A DNA stretch of 49,274 bases from Bacillus litorisediminis (GTDB lineage Bacteria; Bacillota; Bacilli; Bacillales; JC228): contig NZ_JAKZKT010000034.1 of the NCBI RefSeq assembly GCF_022808645.1, positions 1 to 49,274 of the forward strand, given 5' to 3'. Under the pieces are notes generated by a model. The model was not told where the DNA came from, made no database searches, and saw nothing but the letters and a program-made list of their open reading frames with translations. Each line of letters starts with the position of its first letter. Positions within the stretch are counted from its first letter, which is position 1. This document shows, piece by piece, positions 7,239 through 14,928 of the stretch. The position numbers were made by a program, and so were the translations under genes.

Positions 7239-8892
7239 AATCGCAGCCTTCATCTGCTTGAAGGACATTTTCAACAAACATTTTTTGATAACCTCTCTCT
7301 GGTTTCTGAGGTTTTACAGGGATCTCTCTTTTCCGTTTTTCTATCTCTTCCTCGGAAACTAAAAGATTCAATTCTCTATTTTCAAGGTCAAATTCAATGA
7401 TATCTCCATCTAATACATAATTTAATGGCCCCCCTGCAGCTGCCTCTGGAGAAACATGCAAAATCACCGTTCCGAAAGCAGTTCCGCTCATTCGTCCATC
7501 AGATATACGCACCATATCCTTGACACCTTCAGCTAATAGTTTTTTAGGTATCGGAATATAACCCGCTTCCGGCATGCCTGGGGCACCTATGGGACCAATA
7601 TTTTTTAATACCATTATCGTATCCTTATCCACATCTAAATCAGGGTCATCAATTCTCTTATCCATATCGTGGATGTTCTCAAATACCAGTGCACGACCTT
7701 TATGGTAAGGAATGGAGGCAGTTGAATGCTTGACAATGGCCCCTCTTGGAGCAAGCGATCCATAAAGCACTGCCAGTCCTCCGCTTTTTGACAATGCTTT
7801 TTCCTCTGTTCGGATAATATCCTCATATTCTTTGATACGGGATACCTGTGAAAGATTTTCCCTCAATGTCTTGCCTGTTACAGTCTGCTCGTCCAAGTAT
7901 AAATACGGCTGTAGCTCTTTCAATAAAACCGGCACTCCCCCGGCTTTATGAAAATCCTCCATCTGATACTTGCCTGCCGGACGGATATTGGCAATCAAAG
8001 GGGTATTTTGACTGATTTCATCAAAATCCTTTAAGGTAATGCTAAAGCCAAGACGTCTAGCAATAGCAATTAAATGAATAATTGTATTTGTGGATCCCCC
8101 GATTGCCATTAATGCAGTGATCGCATTTCGAATCGAATTTTCCGTAACAATATCAGAAAACTTTTTTCCTTCTTCTACTAAGCGGACAATTGCCTTTCCA
8201 GTTTCTATGCTGTGTTGCAGGCGTTCATTATGAGTAGCAGGAATGGAGGCACCTCCTGGCAGCATCAAGCCCATCGTTTCCGTACAAACTGCAATTGAAC
8301 TTGCACTGCCCATTACCATACAATGACCAGCTGTTGGAGCCAATTTTTCATTAATTTCCATTAACTGTTGTTCATCGATGGCATTTGCTCTATACTCCTG
8401 CCAAAAATAGCGGCAATCCGAACAGGCACCTAAAGTACGGCCACGGTATTCCCCATTATTCATCGGTCCACCTGTAATGAGGATAGAAGGAATATCGGCA
8501 CTTGCCGCACCCATTAGTAAAGCGGGAGCCATCTTATCACAGCCCCCAATCAATACTACCCCATCAATAGGCTGTGCGTTTATCATCTCTTCCGTATCCA
8601 TCGCAGCTAAATTCCGATAAAGCATGGTGGTTGGGTATGTATTAATTTCTCCCAGAGAAATGATTGGAAATTCAAGCGGGATTCCTCCCGCCATTAACAC
8701 CCCTTTTTTAATAGCCTCTACAATTGGTTTTAAATGAGAATGACAACGGTTGATTTCACTATACGTATTGCAAATTCCGATAATCGGTTTATTTTGATCT
8801 TCTACTGAAAACCCTAACTGACGATTGAAAGCCTTACGTATGAATTTACTGAATCCGATATCACCGTAAGAAGTTAGCTTGTTATTATACAT
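7225..8892 (-). CDS. IlvD/Edd-family dehydratase (sugar-acid type)
   Basis: 555 residues, the length of dihydroxy-acid dehydratases. Three cysteines positioned as Fe-S cluster ligands are seen: C41 (GICNTYSE), C118 (GGCDKM) and C191 (GHCMVMG). RISDGRMSGTAFG and the C-terminal family motifs are intact, so it should be active. Family members dehydrate 2,3-dihydroxy acids or sugar acids to 2-keto-3-deoxy acids. The context (carboxylate transporter, CoA-transferase) and the N-terminal form argue for the arabonate/xylonate dehydratase-like branch rather than biosynthetic IlvD, but this is inference. It is the last gene of the tctC operon, 28 bases after the hydratase gene. Confidence 0.85.
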   Translation of the reverse strand: MYNNKLTSYGDIGFSKFIRKAFNRQLGFSVEDQNKPIIGICNTYSEINRCHSHLKPIVEAIKKGVLMAGGIPLEFPIISLGEINTYPTTMLYRNLAAMDTEEMINAQPIDGVVLIGGCDKMAPALLMGAASADIPSILITGGPMNNGEYRGRTLGACSDCRYFWQEYRANAIDEQQLMEINEKLAPTAGHCMVMGSASSIAVCTETMGLMLPGGASIPATHNERLQHSIETGKAIVRLVEEGKKFSDIVTENSIRNAITALMAIGGSTNTIIHLIAIARRLGFSITLKDFDEISQNTPLIANIRPAGKYQMEDFHKAGGVPVLLKELQPYLYLDEQTVTGKTLRENLSQVSRIKEYEDIIRTEEKALSKSGGLAVLYGSLAPRGAIVKHSTASIPYHKGRALVFENIHDMDKRIDDPDLDVDKDTIMVLKNIGPIGAPGMPEAGYIPIPKKLLAEGVKDMVRISDGRMSGTAFGTVILHVSPEAAAGGPLNYVLDGDIIEFDLENRELNLLVSEEEIEKRKREIPVKPQKPERGYQKMFVENVLQADEGCDFKFL

Positions 8893-8920
8893 ACGTTATC
8901 CCCTTTAGCTAAAGATCCCA

Positions 8921-9733
8921 TTATGCTTTTATGAATTTCTTAGATAATTCATTCATTGCCTGTTCATGACCCTCGTGGAAAACACTGATTGCCATTTGTG
9001 AAGATACATAGTCAAGGGACTGTTTGAGTGTCATTGTCTGTGATTCTTTTACAATCCGCTTCGTCATTTGAATCACTTCTTGAGATTTTGATAAAATCAC
9101 GTTGCAAATATCATTGGTAAATCGTTCCAATTGATTATGAGGAACGACATGGCTAACGAGCTTCAAATCAAAAGCTTCATCTGCACTTAAAACTTTTGCG
9201 GTCCAGAACATTTCTAAAGCTTTATCCAATCCAACGATTCTTGGGAGATAATACCCTCCACCGTCTCCAGGAACAATTCCCGCGTTAATATACGTCTCGC
9301 CAAGCTTTGCTTGATCAGATGCAATTCGAATATCACACATCAATGCCATATCCAAGCCAGCTCCCATCGCATGGCCATTTATCACAGCTATCATCGGCTT
9401 ATCGATTTCTTCCATAAGTAAAGGAATACGCTGGATATTCTTCCATAGACTATTTTTTACATGAAGCGGAGTACTGCGAAAATCTATATCGTCGGTATCT
9501 TTTTTGGATAAGAATCCTTCCTTATTAATCATCGATTTAACATCCCCGCCTGCACAGAATGCACGTCCATTACCGGTAACAATACCGATATGGATGTCAT
9601 CGTTATCCCGGATTTCGATTAATGCTTTTATCCAGAGATCAATCATTTCCTTACTGAATGCATTCATGCTTTCCGGACGGTTCAGAGTAATCTTTGCGAT
9701 ATTCCCTTCTACCTCAAATAGTAAGTCGGTCAT
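8921..9733 (-). CDS. Enoyl-CoA hydratase/isomerase family protein
   Basis: 270-residue crotonase fold. Seen: the oxyanion-hole motifs RAFCAGGDVKSM and INGHAMGAGLDMALMCDIRIAS, then LGETYINAGIVPGDGGGYYLPR. Of the two usual catalytic glutamates, the second (in GETY) is kept but the first is Asp (AGLDMAL instead of GG.CE), a change that may alter the reaction from plain hydration. The start codon lies inside the 3' end of the CoA-transferase gene (20-base overlap), implying translational coupling. It probably acts on the CoA ester made by that transferase; substrate unknown. Confidence 0.88.
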   Translation of the reverse strand: MTDLLFEVEGNIAKITLNRPESMNAFSKEMIDLWIKALIEIRDNDDIHIGIVTGNGRAFCAGGDVKSMINKEGFLSKKDTDDIDFRSTPLHVKNSLWKNIQRIPLLMEEIDKPMIAVINGHAMGAGLDMALMCDIRIASDQAKLGETYINAGIVPGDGGGYYLPRIVGLDKALEMFWTAKVLSADEAFDLKLVSHVVPHNQLERFTNDICNVILSKSQEVIQMTKRIVKESQTMTLKQSLDYVSSQMAISVFHEGHEQAMNELSKKFIKA

Positions 9734-10925
9734 ATGAGCGGACCACTCCTTCCGAAATCATTTTGTCTATCTCTTCTTCCGAGTAACCAAGACTTTGCAA
9801 TATCTCTCTTGAATGTTCGCCTAAAAGATTGGAAGATGATTGGACCTTCACTTCAGATCGGGAAAATTTAATGGGCGCCTTAATAACAGGAATGGTACCT
9901 AGAAGCGGATGCTCTGTATTTACTATCACTCCATGTTCCTTTACAATCTCACTGTTAACGAGTTCATGTATTCCCCAAACCGGTCCGTGAAGGACATTGC
10001 AGCGCTCAAATATTTCACACCACTCGTCTGTAGTTCTCTGCTTGAATGTTTTATTCAATGCAGCAGTTAGTTCTTCTCTACAATTAACACGTTTATGATT
10101 AGTGTCATATTTCTCAATTAGCAAATCTTCACGGCCAACAGCCCGACAGAAAGGTTCCCATGCATGGTCTGCTTGAGCTCCTGCCATAATCCAGCCATCC
10201 GCAGTAGGAAATGCTTGGTATGGAACAACCTGGGAATGCTGATTACCCATTGGGATTGGATTTTCTCCAGTTGCTATATATTGTCCAAACCTTGTTGATA
10301 AATTAAGGACCATCATATCAATTAAGTTGATTTCAATTTTTTGTCCTTCTCCGCTAATCTCTCGTTCGTATAGAGCTGCTGCAATAGCACCAAAACCAAC
10401 GAAGGCAGTCGTATTGTCTGCAATTGGTACTCCCGGCAAAATAGGAGGAGAATGTTTGTCATTGGCAGTCATACTCATAACTGCCCCCATCCCCTGGATA
10501 ATTGGATCCATTCCTGGACGGTCCTTATACTTTCCTTCTTCTCCGAAAGCTGAAACACTTAAATAAATGATACGAGGATTGATTTCTTTGACTTGTTCAT
10601 AACCTAATCCCAACTTTTCCATAACACCTGGGCGATAGTTTTCAATGATGACATCTGATTCCATGATGAGTTTTCGGACAGCTTCCAACCCGCCCTTTGA
10701 TTTCAAGTTTACGGATATTCCCTTTTTGCCGTGATTGTATGCAATATAAAGGTAGCTTTCTCCTTTATCGAAATAAGAGCCCGTTGTCCTTACCTGATCT
10801 CCTGACGGCGGTTCAATTTTAATCACATTGGCTCCCAAATCTGAAAGGATATTTCCGCAATATGGAGCAGACAGCCAATGTGTAAATTCCAAAACTTGAA
10901 TACTATTAAGCACACCTTTTCCCAT
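9714..10925 (-). CDS. Class III CoA-transferase (CaiB/BaiF family)
   Basis: 403 residues, typical for family III CoA-transferases (formyl-CoA transferase, CaiB, BaiF). N-terminal LEFTHWLSAPYCGNILSDLGANVIKIEPP is the family signature; IENYRPGVMEKLGLGYE and RPGMDPIIQGMGAVMS follow, with D140 as the expected catalytic aspartate. It would move CoA from a donor such as succinyl-CoA or acetyl-CoA to the imported acid. It follows tctC by 33 bases and overlaps the hydratase gene. The pairing with a hydratase resembles caiB/caiD of carnitine metabolism, but no carnitine dehydrogenase or betaine transporter is nearby. Confidence 0.9.
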   Translation of the reverse strand: MGKGVLNSIQVLEFTHWLSAPYCGNILSDLGANVIKIEPPSGDQVRTTGSYFDKGESYLYIAYNHGKKGISVNLKSKGGLEAVRKLIMESDVIIENYRPGVMEKLGLGYEQVKEINPRIIYLSVSAFGEEGKYKDRPGMDPIIQGMGAVMSMTANDKHSPPILPGVPIADNTTAFVGFGAIAAALYEREISGEGQKIEINLIDMMVLNLSTRFGQYIATGENPIPMGNQHSQVVPYQAFPTADGWIMAGAQADHAWEPFCRAVGREDLLIEKYDTNHKRVNCREELTAALNKTFKQRTTDEWCEIFERCNVLHGPVWGIHELVNSEIVKEHGVIVNTEHPLLGTIPVIKAPIKFSRSEVKVQSSSNLLGEHSREILQSLGYSEEEIDKMISEGVVRSYDRLTI

Positions 10926-10958
10926 CTATAACATCTCCTTGGAAGTTAAAACATCTAA

Positions 10959-11942
10959 TTAATAGCCAAGCAAATCACTTAAGCTCTTTACGTCTTCCTC
11001 GTCTTCCACCATCATTTCTTTGTATCCTTCCGAATCTAAATAGTGGACTTGCAATCCTTGTTCGCCCATCTCCTTCACATGTTCTTCATTTTCAATTGCC
11101 TTTTGAAGAGCTTCGCTTAACACTTTTAGCTTATCGTCCGGCAATCCAGCTGGAGCGGCAAGTCCGCGGGCGGAACGGAAAATTAAATCTTCATATCCCA
11201 GTTCCACAGTCGTAGGGACATCTTCTAAAAATGGAGAACGTTCCTCAGAGAAAACGGCAATGGCTTCTAATTGACCATTATTATGCAAATTCACAGCTTC
11301 CCCCGTTTTCGCTACAAATAAATCAACGTGTCCGCCAAGTACTTGAGTAGAGCCTTCAGCCGCACCTTTTGTATGAACAGGAGTAATTTTTGTACCGTAG
11401 TATTCATTCATCTTTAAAATCGCCATATGGTCATTACTTCCGAAACCGGATGTAGTTGCAGTCAATTCATTCTCTTTGGCATATTCAATCATTTCTTCAA
11501 AATTAGTAAAGCGTGTTTCCCCTGTTTTAATCGCCACTACCCCTGGATCCAATACATGATTGGCGAGAAACTGGAAGCTCTCAAGATTTTCTGAACGTTT
11601 ATTTTTCGGGTCTAAATACCCGGTTATAATATTCGGAGAGTTAATATATCCAATTGTGTAACCATCAGGCTTTGCTTTCGCCAATTCTGACCAGCCAATC
11701 CAGCCAGCACCCCCTGGCTTGTTCTCAATCTTAATCGCCACCCCTAATTCCTTTTCTAAATACTGCTGTAAAATACGGGCTCCCGTATCCGTTCCGCCGC
11801 CAGCCGCATAAGATACAATCAATGTAATCGGCTTATCCGGATATTGTCCGCTATCAGCATCCCCGACAGCAGTTTTGCTGCATCCGCTCATTAACAATGC
11901 CACCCCTAAAAGTAGAACCATAAACCATTTTTTCATTTTCAT
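10959..11942 (-). CDS. tctC: Tripartite tricarboxylate transporter substrate-binding lipoprotein TctC
   Basis: 327 residues, Bug/TctC family. A lipoprotein signal peptide ends in the lipobox LMSGC with lipidated C21. The family motifs YPDKPITLIVSYAAGGGTDTGARIL and IENKPGGAGWIGWSELAKAKPDGYT form the two lobes that grip a carboxylate. Anchored outside the membrane, it delivers the ligand to TctAB. The ATG has GGGAGG 5 bases upstream. It heads the operon tctC, CoA-transferase, hydratase, dehydratase, with a cre box in its leader. The ligand cannot be read from sequence. Confidence 0.92.
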   Translation of the reverse strand: MKMKKWFMVLLLGVALLMSGCSKTAVGDADSGQYPDKPITLIVSYAAGGGTDTGARILQQYLEKELGVAIKIENKPGGAGWIGWSELAKAKPDGYTIGYINSPNIITGYLDPKNKRSENLESFQFLANHVLDPGVVAIKTGETRFTNFEEMIEYAKENELTATTSGFGSNDHMAILKMNEYYGTKITPVHTKGAAEGSTQVLGGHVDLFVAKTGEAVNLHNNGQLEAIAVFSEERSPFLEDVPTTVELGYEDLIFRSARGLAAPAGLPDDKLKVLSEALQKAIENEEHVKEMGEQGLQVHYLDSEGYKEMMVEDEEDVKSLSDLLGY

Positions 11943-11959
11943 AGCAACCTCCCTATTTA

Positions 11960-11974
11960 AGAAAACGCTTTCAA
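11960..11974 (-). promoter_or_regulatory. cre (CcpA) site upstream of tctC
   Basis: Minus strand TTGAAAGCGTTTTCT matches every fixed position of WTGNAANCGNWNNCW. Its place 18-32 bases upstream of the tctC start, between promoter and ribosome binding site, suits repression by CcpA. Confidence 0.7.
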
Positions 11975-12006
11975 ATTTAATAGAATTTTATCCTTTGTTC
12001 ACCTTA

Positions 12007-12032
12007 AAAAATATAAAATATTTTATATTTTT
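12007..12032. promoter_or_regulatory. 26-bp perfect AT palindrome upstream of tctC
   Basis: A perfect inverted repeat made only of A and T, with half-site AAAAATATAAAAT centred at 12019/12020, 65-90 bases upstream of tctC. It may be a regulator operator, promoter UP-element DNA or a chance feature of very AT-rich DNA. Apart from this, the cre box and the bcp terminator, the gap 11943-12226 shows no gene. Confidence 0.35.
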
Positions 12033-12096
12033 AGTTTTTTCTTAAAAAAATCACCGTCAATAAAGAAAGTTTTTGCCTTTCGCTTTTATTTACACA

Positions 12097-12127
12097 CAAA
12101 AAAAAGCGAGTCCACCGCGTGGACTCG
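12097..12127 (-). terminator. Terminator of bcp
   Basis: Stem CGAGTCCA / TGGACTCG (12107-12127) followed on the minus strand by eight T residues; about 100 bases beyond the bcp stop codon. Confidence 0.8.
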
Positions 12128-12226
12128 TGACCGAGAAGTATTGAGGAGGTATGCCCTAATACAAGTTATTCTGACAAGACTGGATCGGCATGGACAATTG
12201 TCCCTTTTTTAAAAAATGGGCGATTT

Positions 12227-12700
12227 TTATTTATCACTGTGGCTCTTAATAAACTCAAGCGCTTCTTCTACATGCCCCGCTACCTTCACCTTGCGGAATT
12301 CCTTCACCAATATACCCTCAGGGTCAATAATAAAGGTAGACCGTTCAATCCCTAAAAATTCTTTGCCAAACATTTTCTTTGGCTTCCAGACATCGTAAGC
12401 CTCTGCTACTTTATGGTTTTCATCCGCCAATAACAAAAAAGGCAGACCATGTTTTTTTATAAATTTTTCGTGAGATTTTACAGGATCCGGGCTAACTCCT
12501 AAAATCACTGCGTTTAATCCCTCAAACTCTTTATGATAGTCCCGAAAATCACAGGCTTCGGTTGTACAGCCTGGGGTCATGTCTTTCGGATAAAAATAAA
12601 CGACGACATATTTGCCCTTGTAATCTGATAATTTTACGGTTTCACCATTACTGGCCACTAGTTCAAATTGCGGAGCTTTTTTTCCAACTGCTGCAGTCAT
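12227..12700 (-). CDS. bcp: Thiol peroxidase/peroxiredoxin, Bcp type
   Basis: 157-residue atypical 2-Cys/1-Cys peroxiredoxin of the Bcp (PrxQ) family. The peroxidatic and resolving cysteines are in TPGCTTEACDFRD, five residues apart, the PrxQ signature; GVSPDPVKSHEKFIKKHGLPF is also typical. It reduces H2O2 and organic peroxides using thioredoxin. In B. subtilis the orthologue ygaF neighbours perR; here the carboxylate cluster separates the two. The ATG has AAGGAGGA upstream. Confidence 0.93.
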   Translation of the reverse strand: MTAAVGKKAPQFELVASNGETVKLSDYKGKYVVVYFYPKDMTPGCTTEACDFRDYHKEFEGLNAVILGVSPDPVKSHEKFIKKHGLPFLLLADENHKVAEAYDVWKPKKMFGKEFLGIERSTFIIDPEGILVKEFRKVKVAGHVEEALEFIKSHSDK

Positions 12701-12774
12701 TATGATTCCTCCTTACTGACTTTACTACTAGCTCTAGGGTAACGAAAGCCGCAGCGAAAAACAACCTTCCCGCT

Positions 12775-13176
12775 TTAGTAGAAAGACCGATGCGCCTCTT
12801 CCCGCACTACTTTTATAACAAAACTTGTCGGGATCATATAACCGGTAAAAGCTTCAATGATTGCAATCAACTTTCCGATTCCGATTGGAACAAAGTCGCC
12901 ATACCCGACAGCAAACAACGTCACACCGCTTACATATAAAGAGTCCGTTAACATCGTAAAGTAATTACTGCTTTCTAAATCCTTAATCACGGTTATTCCA
13001 TTTAAAGTCAAGATAAGGTAAAGCAAGGCAAAACCTATTAATACGGTCAGATACACAGATAAATAATAAAGCGTATAGCTGCTGAGTTTAGGTCTGCGGG
13101 AACGGTCATCCGTTACCACCCCACTCAGGCTTAAAGACAGGATAAATATGATAATTATCAAAAATACAATGACCAT
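12775..13176 (-). CDS. Small ion channel protein (two-helix K+ channel type)
   Basis: 133 residues: an N-terminal hydrophobic segment (about 1-18), a second helix (about 37-60), a pore loop with selectivity filter AVGYGDF, and a last helix (about 107-123). The GYGD filter identifies a potassium channel pore domain; no RCK or cyclic-nucleotide domain follows, so it would assemble as a minimal tetrameric channel without an obvious ligand gate. Located between bcp and hemL2, divergent from hemL2. Confidence 0.8.
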   Translation of the reverse strand: MVIVFLIIIIFILSLSLSGVVTDDRSRRPKLSSYTLYYLSVYLTVLIGFALLYLILTLNGITVIKDLESSNYFTMLTDSLYVSGVTLFAVGYGDFVPIGIGKLIAIIEAFTGYMIPTSFVIKVVREEAHRSFY

Positions 13177-13349
13177 GCCTTCACCTAAACCTTTTTTCTA
13201 CTAATATATGAGACAGGCTCCCCCAACTATTCATCCTGCTATGTAATCCTTTTAAAAATTAGGTTTTTTCTAACTTAATCGTGTTTCTTTATGAAAGAAA
13301 GATTAGCATGCTACAATAAAGTAGATTAAACCTTAGAGGAGTGTCTTCA

Positions 13350-14642
13350 TTGAATTTTTCACAATCTGAAACATTACATAAAGAAGCATTAGAACATATT
13401 GTTGGGGGTGTCAATAGTCCGTCACGGTCCTATAAGGCTGTCGGAGGAGGCTCACCTGTTGCGATGGAGCGGGCAGAGGGCGCCTATTTTTGGGATGTCG
13501 ACGGCAATAAATATATTGACTACTTAGCAGCGTATGGACCGATTATTGCCGGACACGCCCACCCTCATATTACAAAAGCAATTACGAAGGCAGCAGAAAC
13601 AGGAGTTCTTTACGGGACTCCGACGAGACATGAAGTAACGTTTGCGAAAATGTTAAAGGAAGCCATTCCTTCCTTAGATAAAGTTCGTTTCGTTAATTCA
13701 GGTACAGAAGCAGTAATGACAACGATTCGCGTCGCTCGTGCCTATACAGGCAGAGATAAGATACTTAAATTTGCCGGCTGTTACCACGGTCACTCAGACC
13801 TAGTTCTCGTAGCTGCAGGTTCAGGCCCTTCTACTTTAGGAACGCCCGACTCAGCTGGTGTGCCAAAAAGTATAGCCCAAGAAGTGATTACGGTTCCGTT
13901 TAATGAAATTGAGCCTTTAAAAGAGGCACTAGACAAATGGGGCGACCAAATCGCAGCTGTATTAGTTGAACCAATCGTAGGGAATTTTGGAATTGTAGAG
14001 CCCAAACCAGGTTTTCTTGAACAAGTGAATGAGTTAGCCCACTCTGCCGGTGCACTGGTCATTTATGATGAAGTCATCACAGCTTTCCGCTTCATGTACG
14101 GGGGAGCGCAAAACTTGCTCGGGGTTACGCCTGACCTGACAGCTTTAGGAAAAATTATTGGCGGCGGGCTGCCAATCGGTGCGTATGGCGGTAAAAAAGA
14201 AATTATGGAGGAGGTTGCCCCTCTCGGCCCAGCTTACCAAGCTGGAACGATGGCCGGAAACCCCGCCTCCATGCTAGCAGGTATAGCTTGTTTAGAGGTG
14301 TTACAGCAAGAGGGTGTCTATGAAAAATTAGATCAGCTAGGCGCAGTGCTTGAAAACGGAATTTTGGAAGCAGCTAAGAAACATGGGACTGCGATTACCA
14401 TTAATCGCCTTAAGGGTGCCCTAACGGTTTATTTTACAGATCAAAAAGTTGAAAACTACGATCAGGCTCAAGCAACTGACGGCGAAATGTTTGCGAAATT
14501 TTTTAAATTAATGCTGAACCAGGGAGTTAACTTGGCCCCTTCGAAATACGAAGCATGGTTTTTAACCACAGCGCATACTTTAGAAGATGTAGAAAAAACG
14601 GTAGAAGCAGTAGATTATGCTTTTTCACAACTAAAGAAATAA
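13350..14642 (+). CDS. hemL2: Glutamate-1-semialdehyde 2,1-aminomutase (second copy, GsaB type)
   Basis: 430 residues, PLP enzyme. Motifs: [40 protein letters not shown], the PLP aspartate in [11 protein letters not shown] and the Schiff-base lysine in [17 protein letters not shown]. It isomerises glutamate-1-semialdehyde to 5-aminolevulinate for tetrapyrrole synthesis. It is the gsaB paralogue, not the hem-operon hemL, because it is alone beside bcp and ygaE as in B. subtilis. TTG at 13350 is chosen because AGAGGA lies 9 bases upstream; GTG at 13341 directly abuts it. Confidence 0.92.
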   Translation: MNFSQSETLHKEALEHIVGGVNSPSRSYKAVGGGSPVAMERAEGAYFWDVDGNKYIDYLAAYGPIIAGHAHPHITKAITKAAETGVLYGTPTRHEVTFAKMLKEAIPSLDKVRFVNSGTEAVMTTIRVARAYTGRDKILKFAGCYHGHSDLVLVAAGSGPSTLGTPDSAGVPKSIAQEVITVPFNEIEPLKEALDKWGDQIAAVLVEPIVGNFGIVEPKPGFLEQVNELAHSAGALVIYDEVITAFRFMYGGAQNLLGVTPDLTALGKIIGGGLPIGAYGGKKEIMEEVAPLGPAYQAGTMAGNPASMLAGIACLEVLQQEGVYEKLDQLGAVLENGILEAAKKHGTAITINRLKGALTVYFTDQKVENYDQAQATDGEMFAKFFKLMLNQGVNLAPSKYEAWFLTTAHTLEDVEKTVEAVDYAFSQLKK

Positions 14643-14651
14643 TGAAAATTT

Positions 14652-14690
14652 ATACAGAGTGGTGAATATTGTTCCACTCTGTATTTATTT
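14652..14690 (+). terminator. Terminator of hemL2
   Basis: Eleven-base stem ATACAGAGTGG / CCACTCTGTAT followed by TTATTTT, 10 bases after the hemL2 stop codon. Confidence 0.85.
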
Positions 14691-14701
14691 TATCTAATTT
14701 T

Positions 14702-14716
14702 TTGCAAGCGTTTACA
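14702..14716 (+). promoter_or_regulatory. cre-like (CcpA) site upstream of the glutamate synthase gene
   Basis: TTGCAAGCGTTTACA matches all fixed positions of the cre consensus WTGNAANCGNWNNCW. It lies 44 bases upstream of the -35 box, a position that in known genes can give CcpA activation. Carbon control of gltAB is known in B. subtilis; a direct site here is inferred. Confidence 0.55.
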
Positions 14717-14759
14717 TCATTGGTGGTACTAGTTACCATTCAAGTATATGCATAATTAT

Positions 14760-14788
14760 TTGATTTCAGAAAATTCTTATGATATGAT
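14760..14788 (+). promoter_or_regulatory. Sigma-A promoter of the glutamate synthase gene
   Basis: TTGATT (14760-14765), 17-base spacer, TATGAT (14783-14788). This leaves a leader of roughly 130 bases before the start codon. No GltC-type regulator gene is adjacent, unlike in B. subtilis. Confidence 0.7.
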
Positions 14789-14903
14789 AGTGGTACCGTT
14801 CTGAATTTTCCATCTACTTAGCTTTTCTTTCCTGTATCACTCCTGTATCTTGAATGCCCTTACATATGTTCTATCCACAAACGTTTTTAAAGGAGGTGAA
14901 GGC

Positions 14904-14923
14904 AGCTAAGGTAAACCTTAGTT
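14904..14923 (+). other. Hairpin between ribosome binding site and start of glutamate synthase
   Basis: AGCTAAGG-TAAA-CCTTAGTT (8-bp stem, one G-U pair) lies between AAAGGAGGTGA (14890-14900) and the ATG at 14929. The Shine-Dalgarno is about 28 bases from the ATG, too far for direct initiation; folding of the hairpin brings them nearer. It may tune translation. Confidence 0.45.
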
Positions 14924-14928
14924 AGCCA

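Noticed and set aside
7225-8892. Biosynthetic ilvD
   Set aside because: No other ilv/leu genes are near, and it is embedded in a carboxylate catabolic operon; the biosynthetic role cannot be fully excluded.
8921-10925. Carnitine metabolism (caiB/caiD) assignment
   Set aside because: Only broad family similarity; no carnitine or betaine transporter, ligase or dehydrogenase nearby, and the transporter is of the tricarboxylate type.
12128-12226. Structured RNA or small peptide gene between the bcp terminator and bcp
   Set aside because: GAGGAGGT is followed by ATG CCC TAA only, and no convincing conserved structure was recognised apart from GGACAATTGTCC near 12193.
14896-14925. Leader peptide gene before glutamate synthase
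   Set aside because: Its GTG start is part of the Shine-Dalgarno itself, and there is no attenuator-like structure or regulatory codon run.
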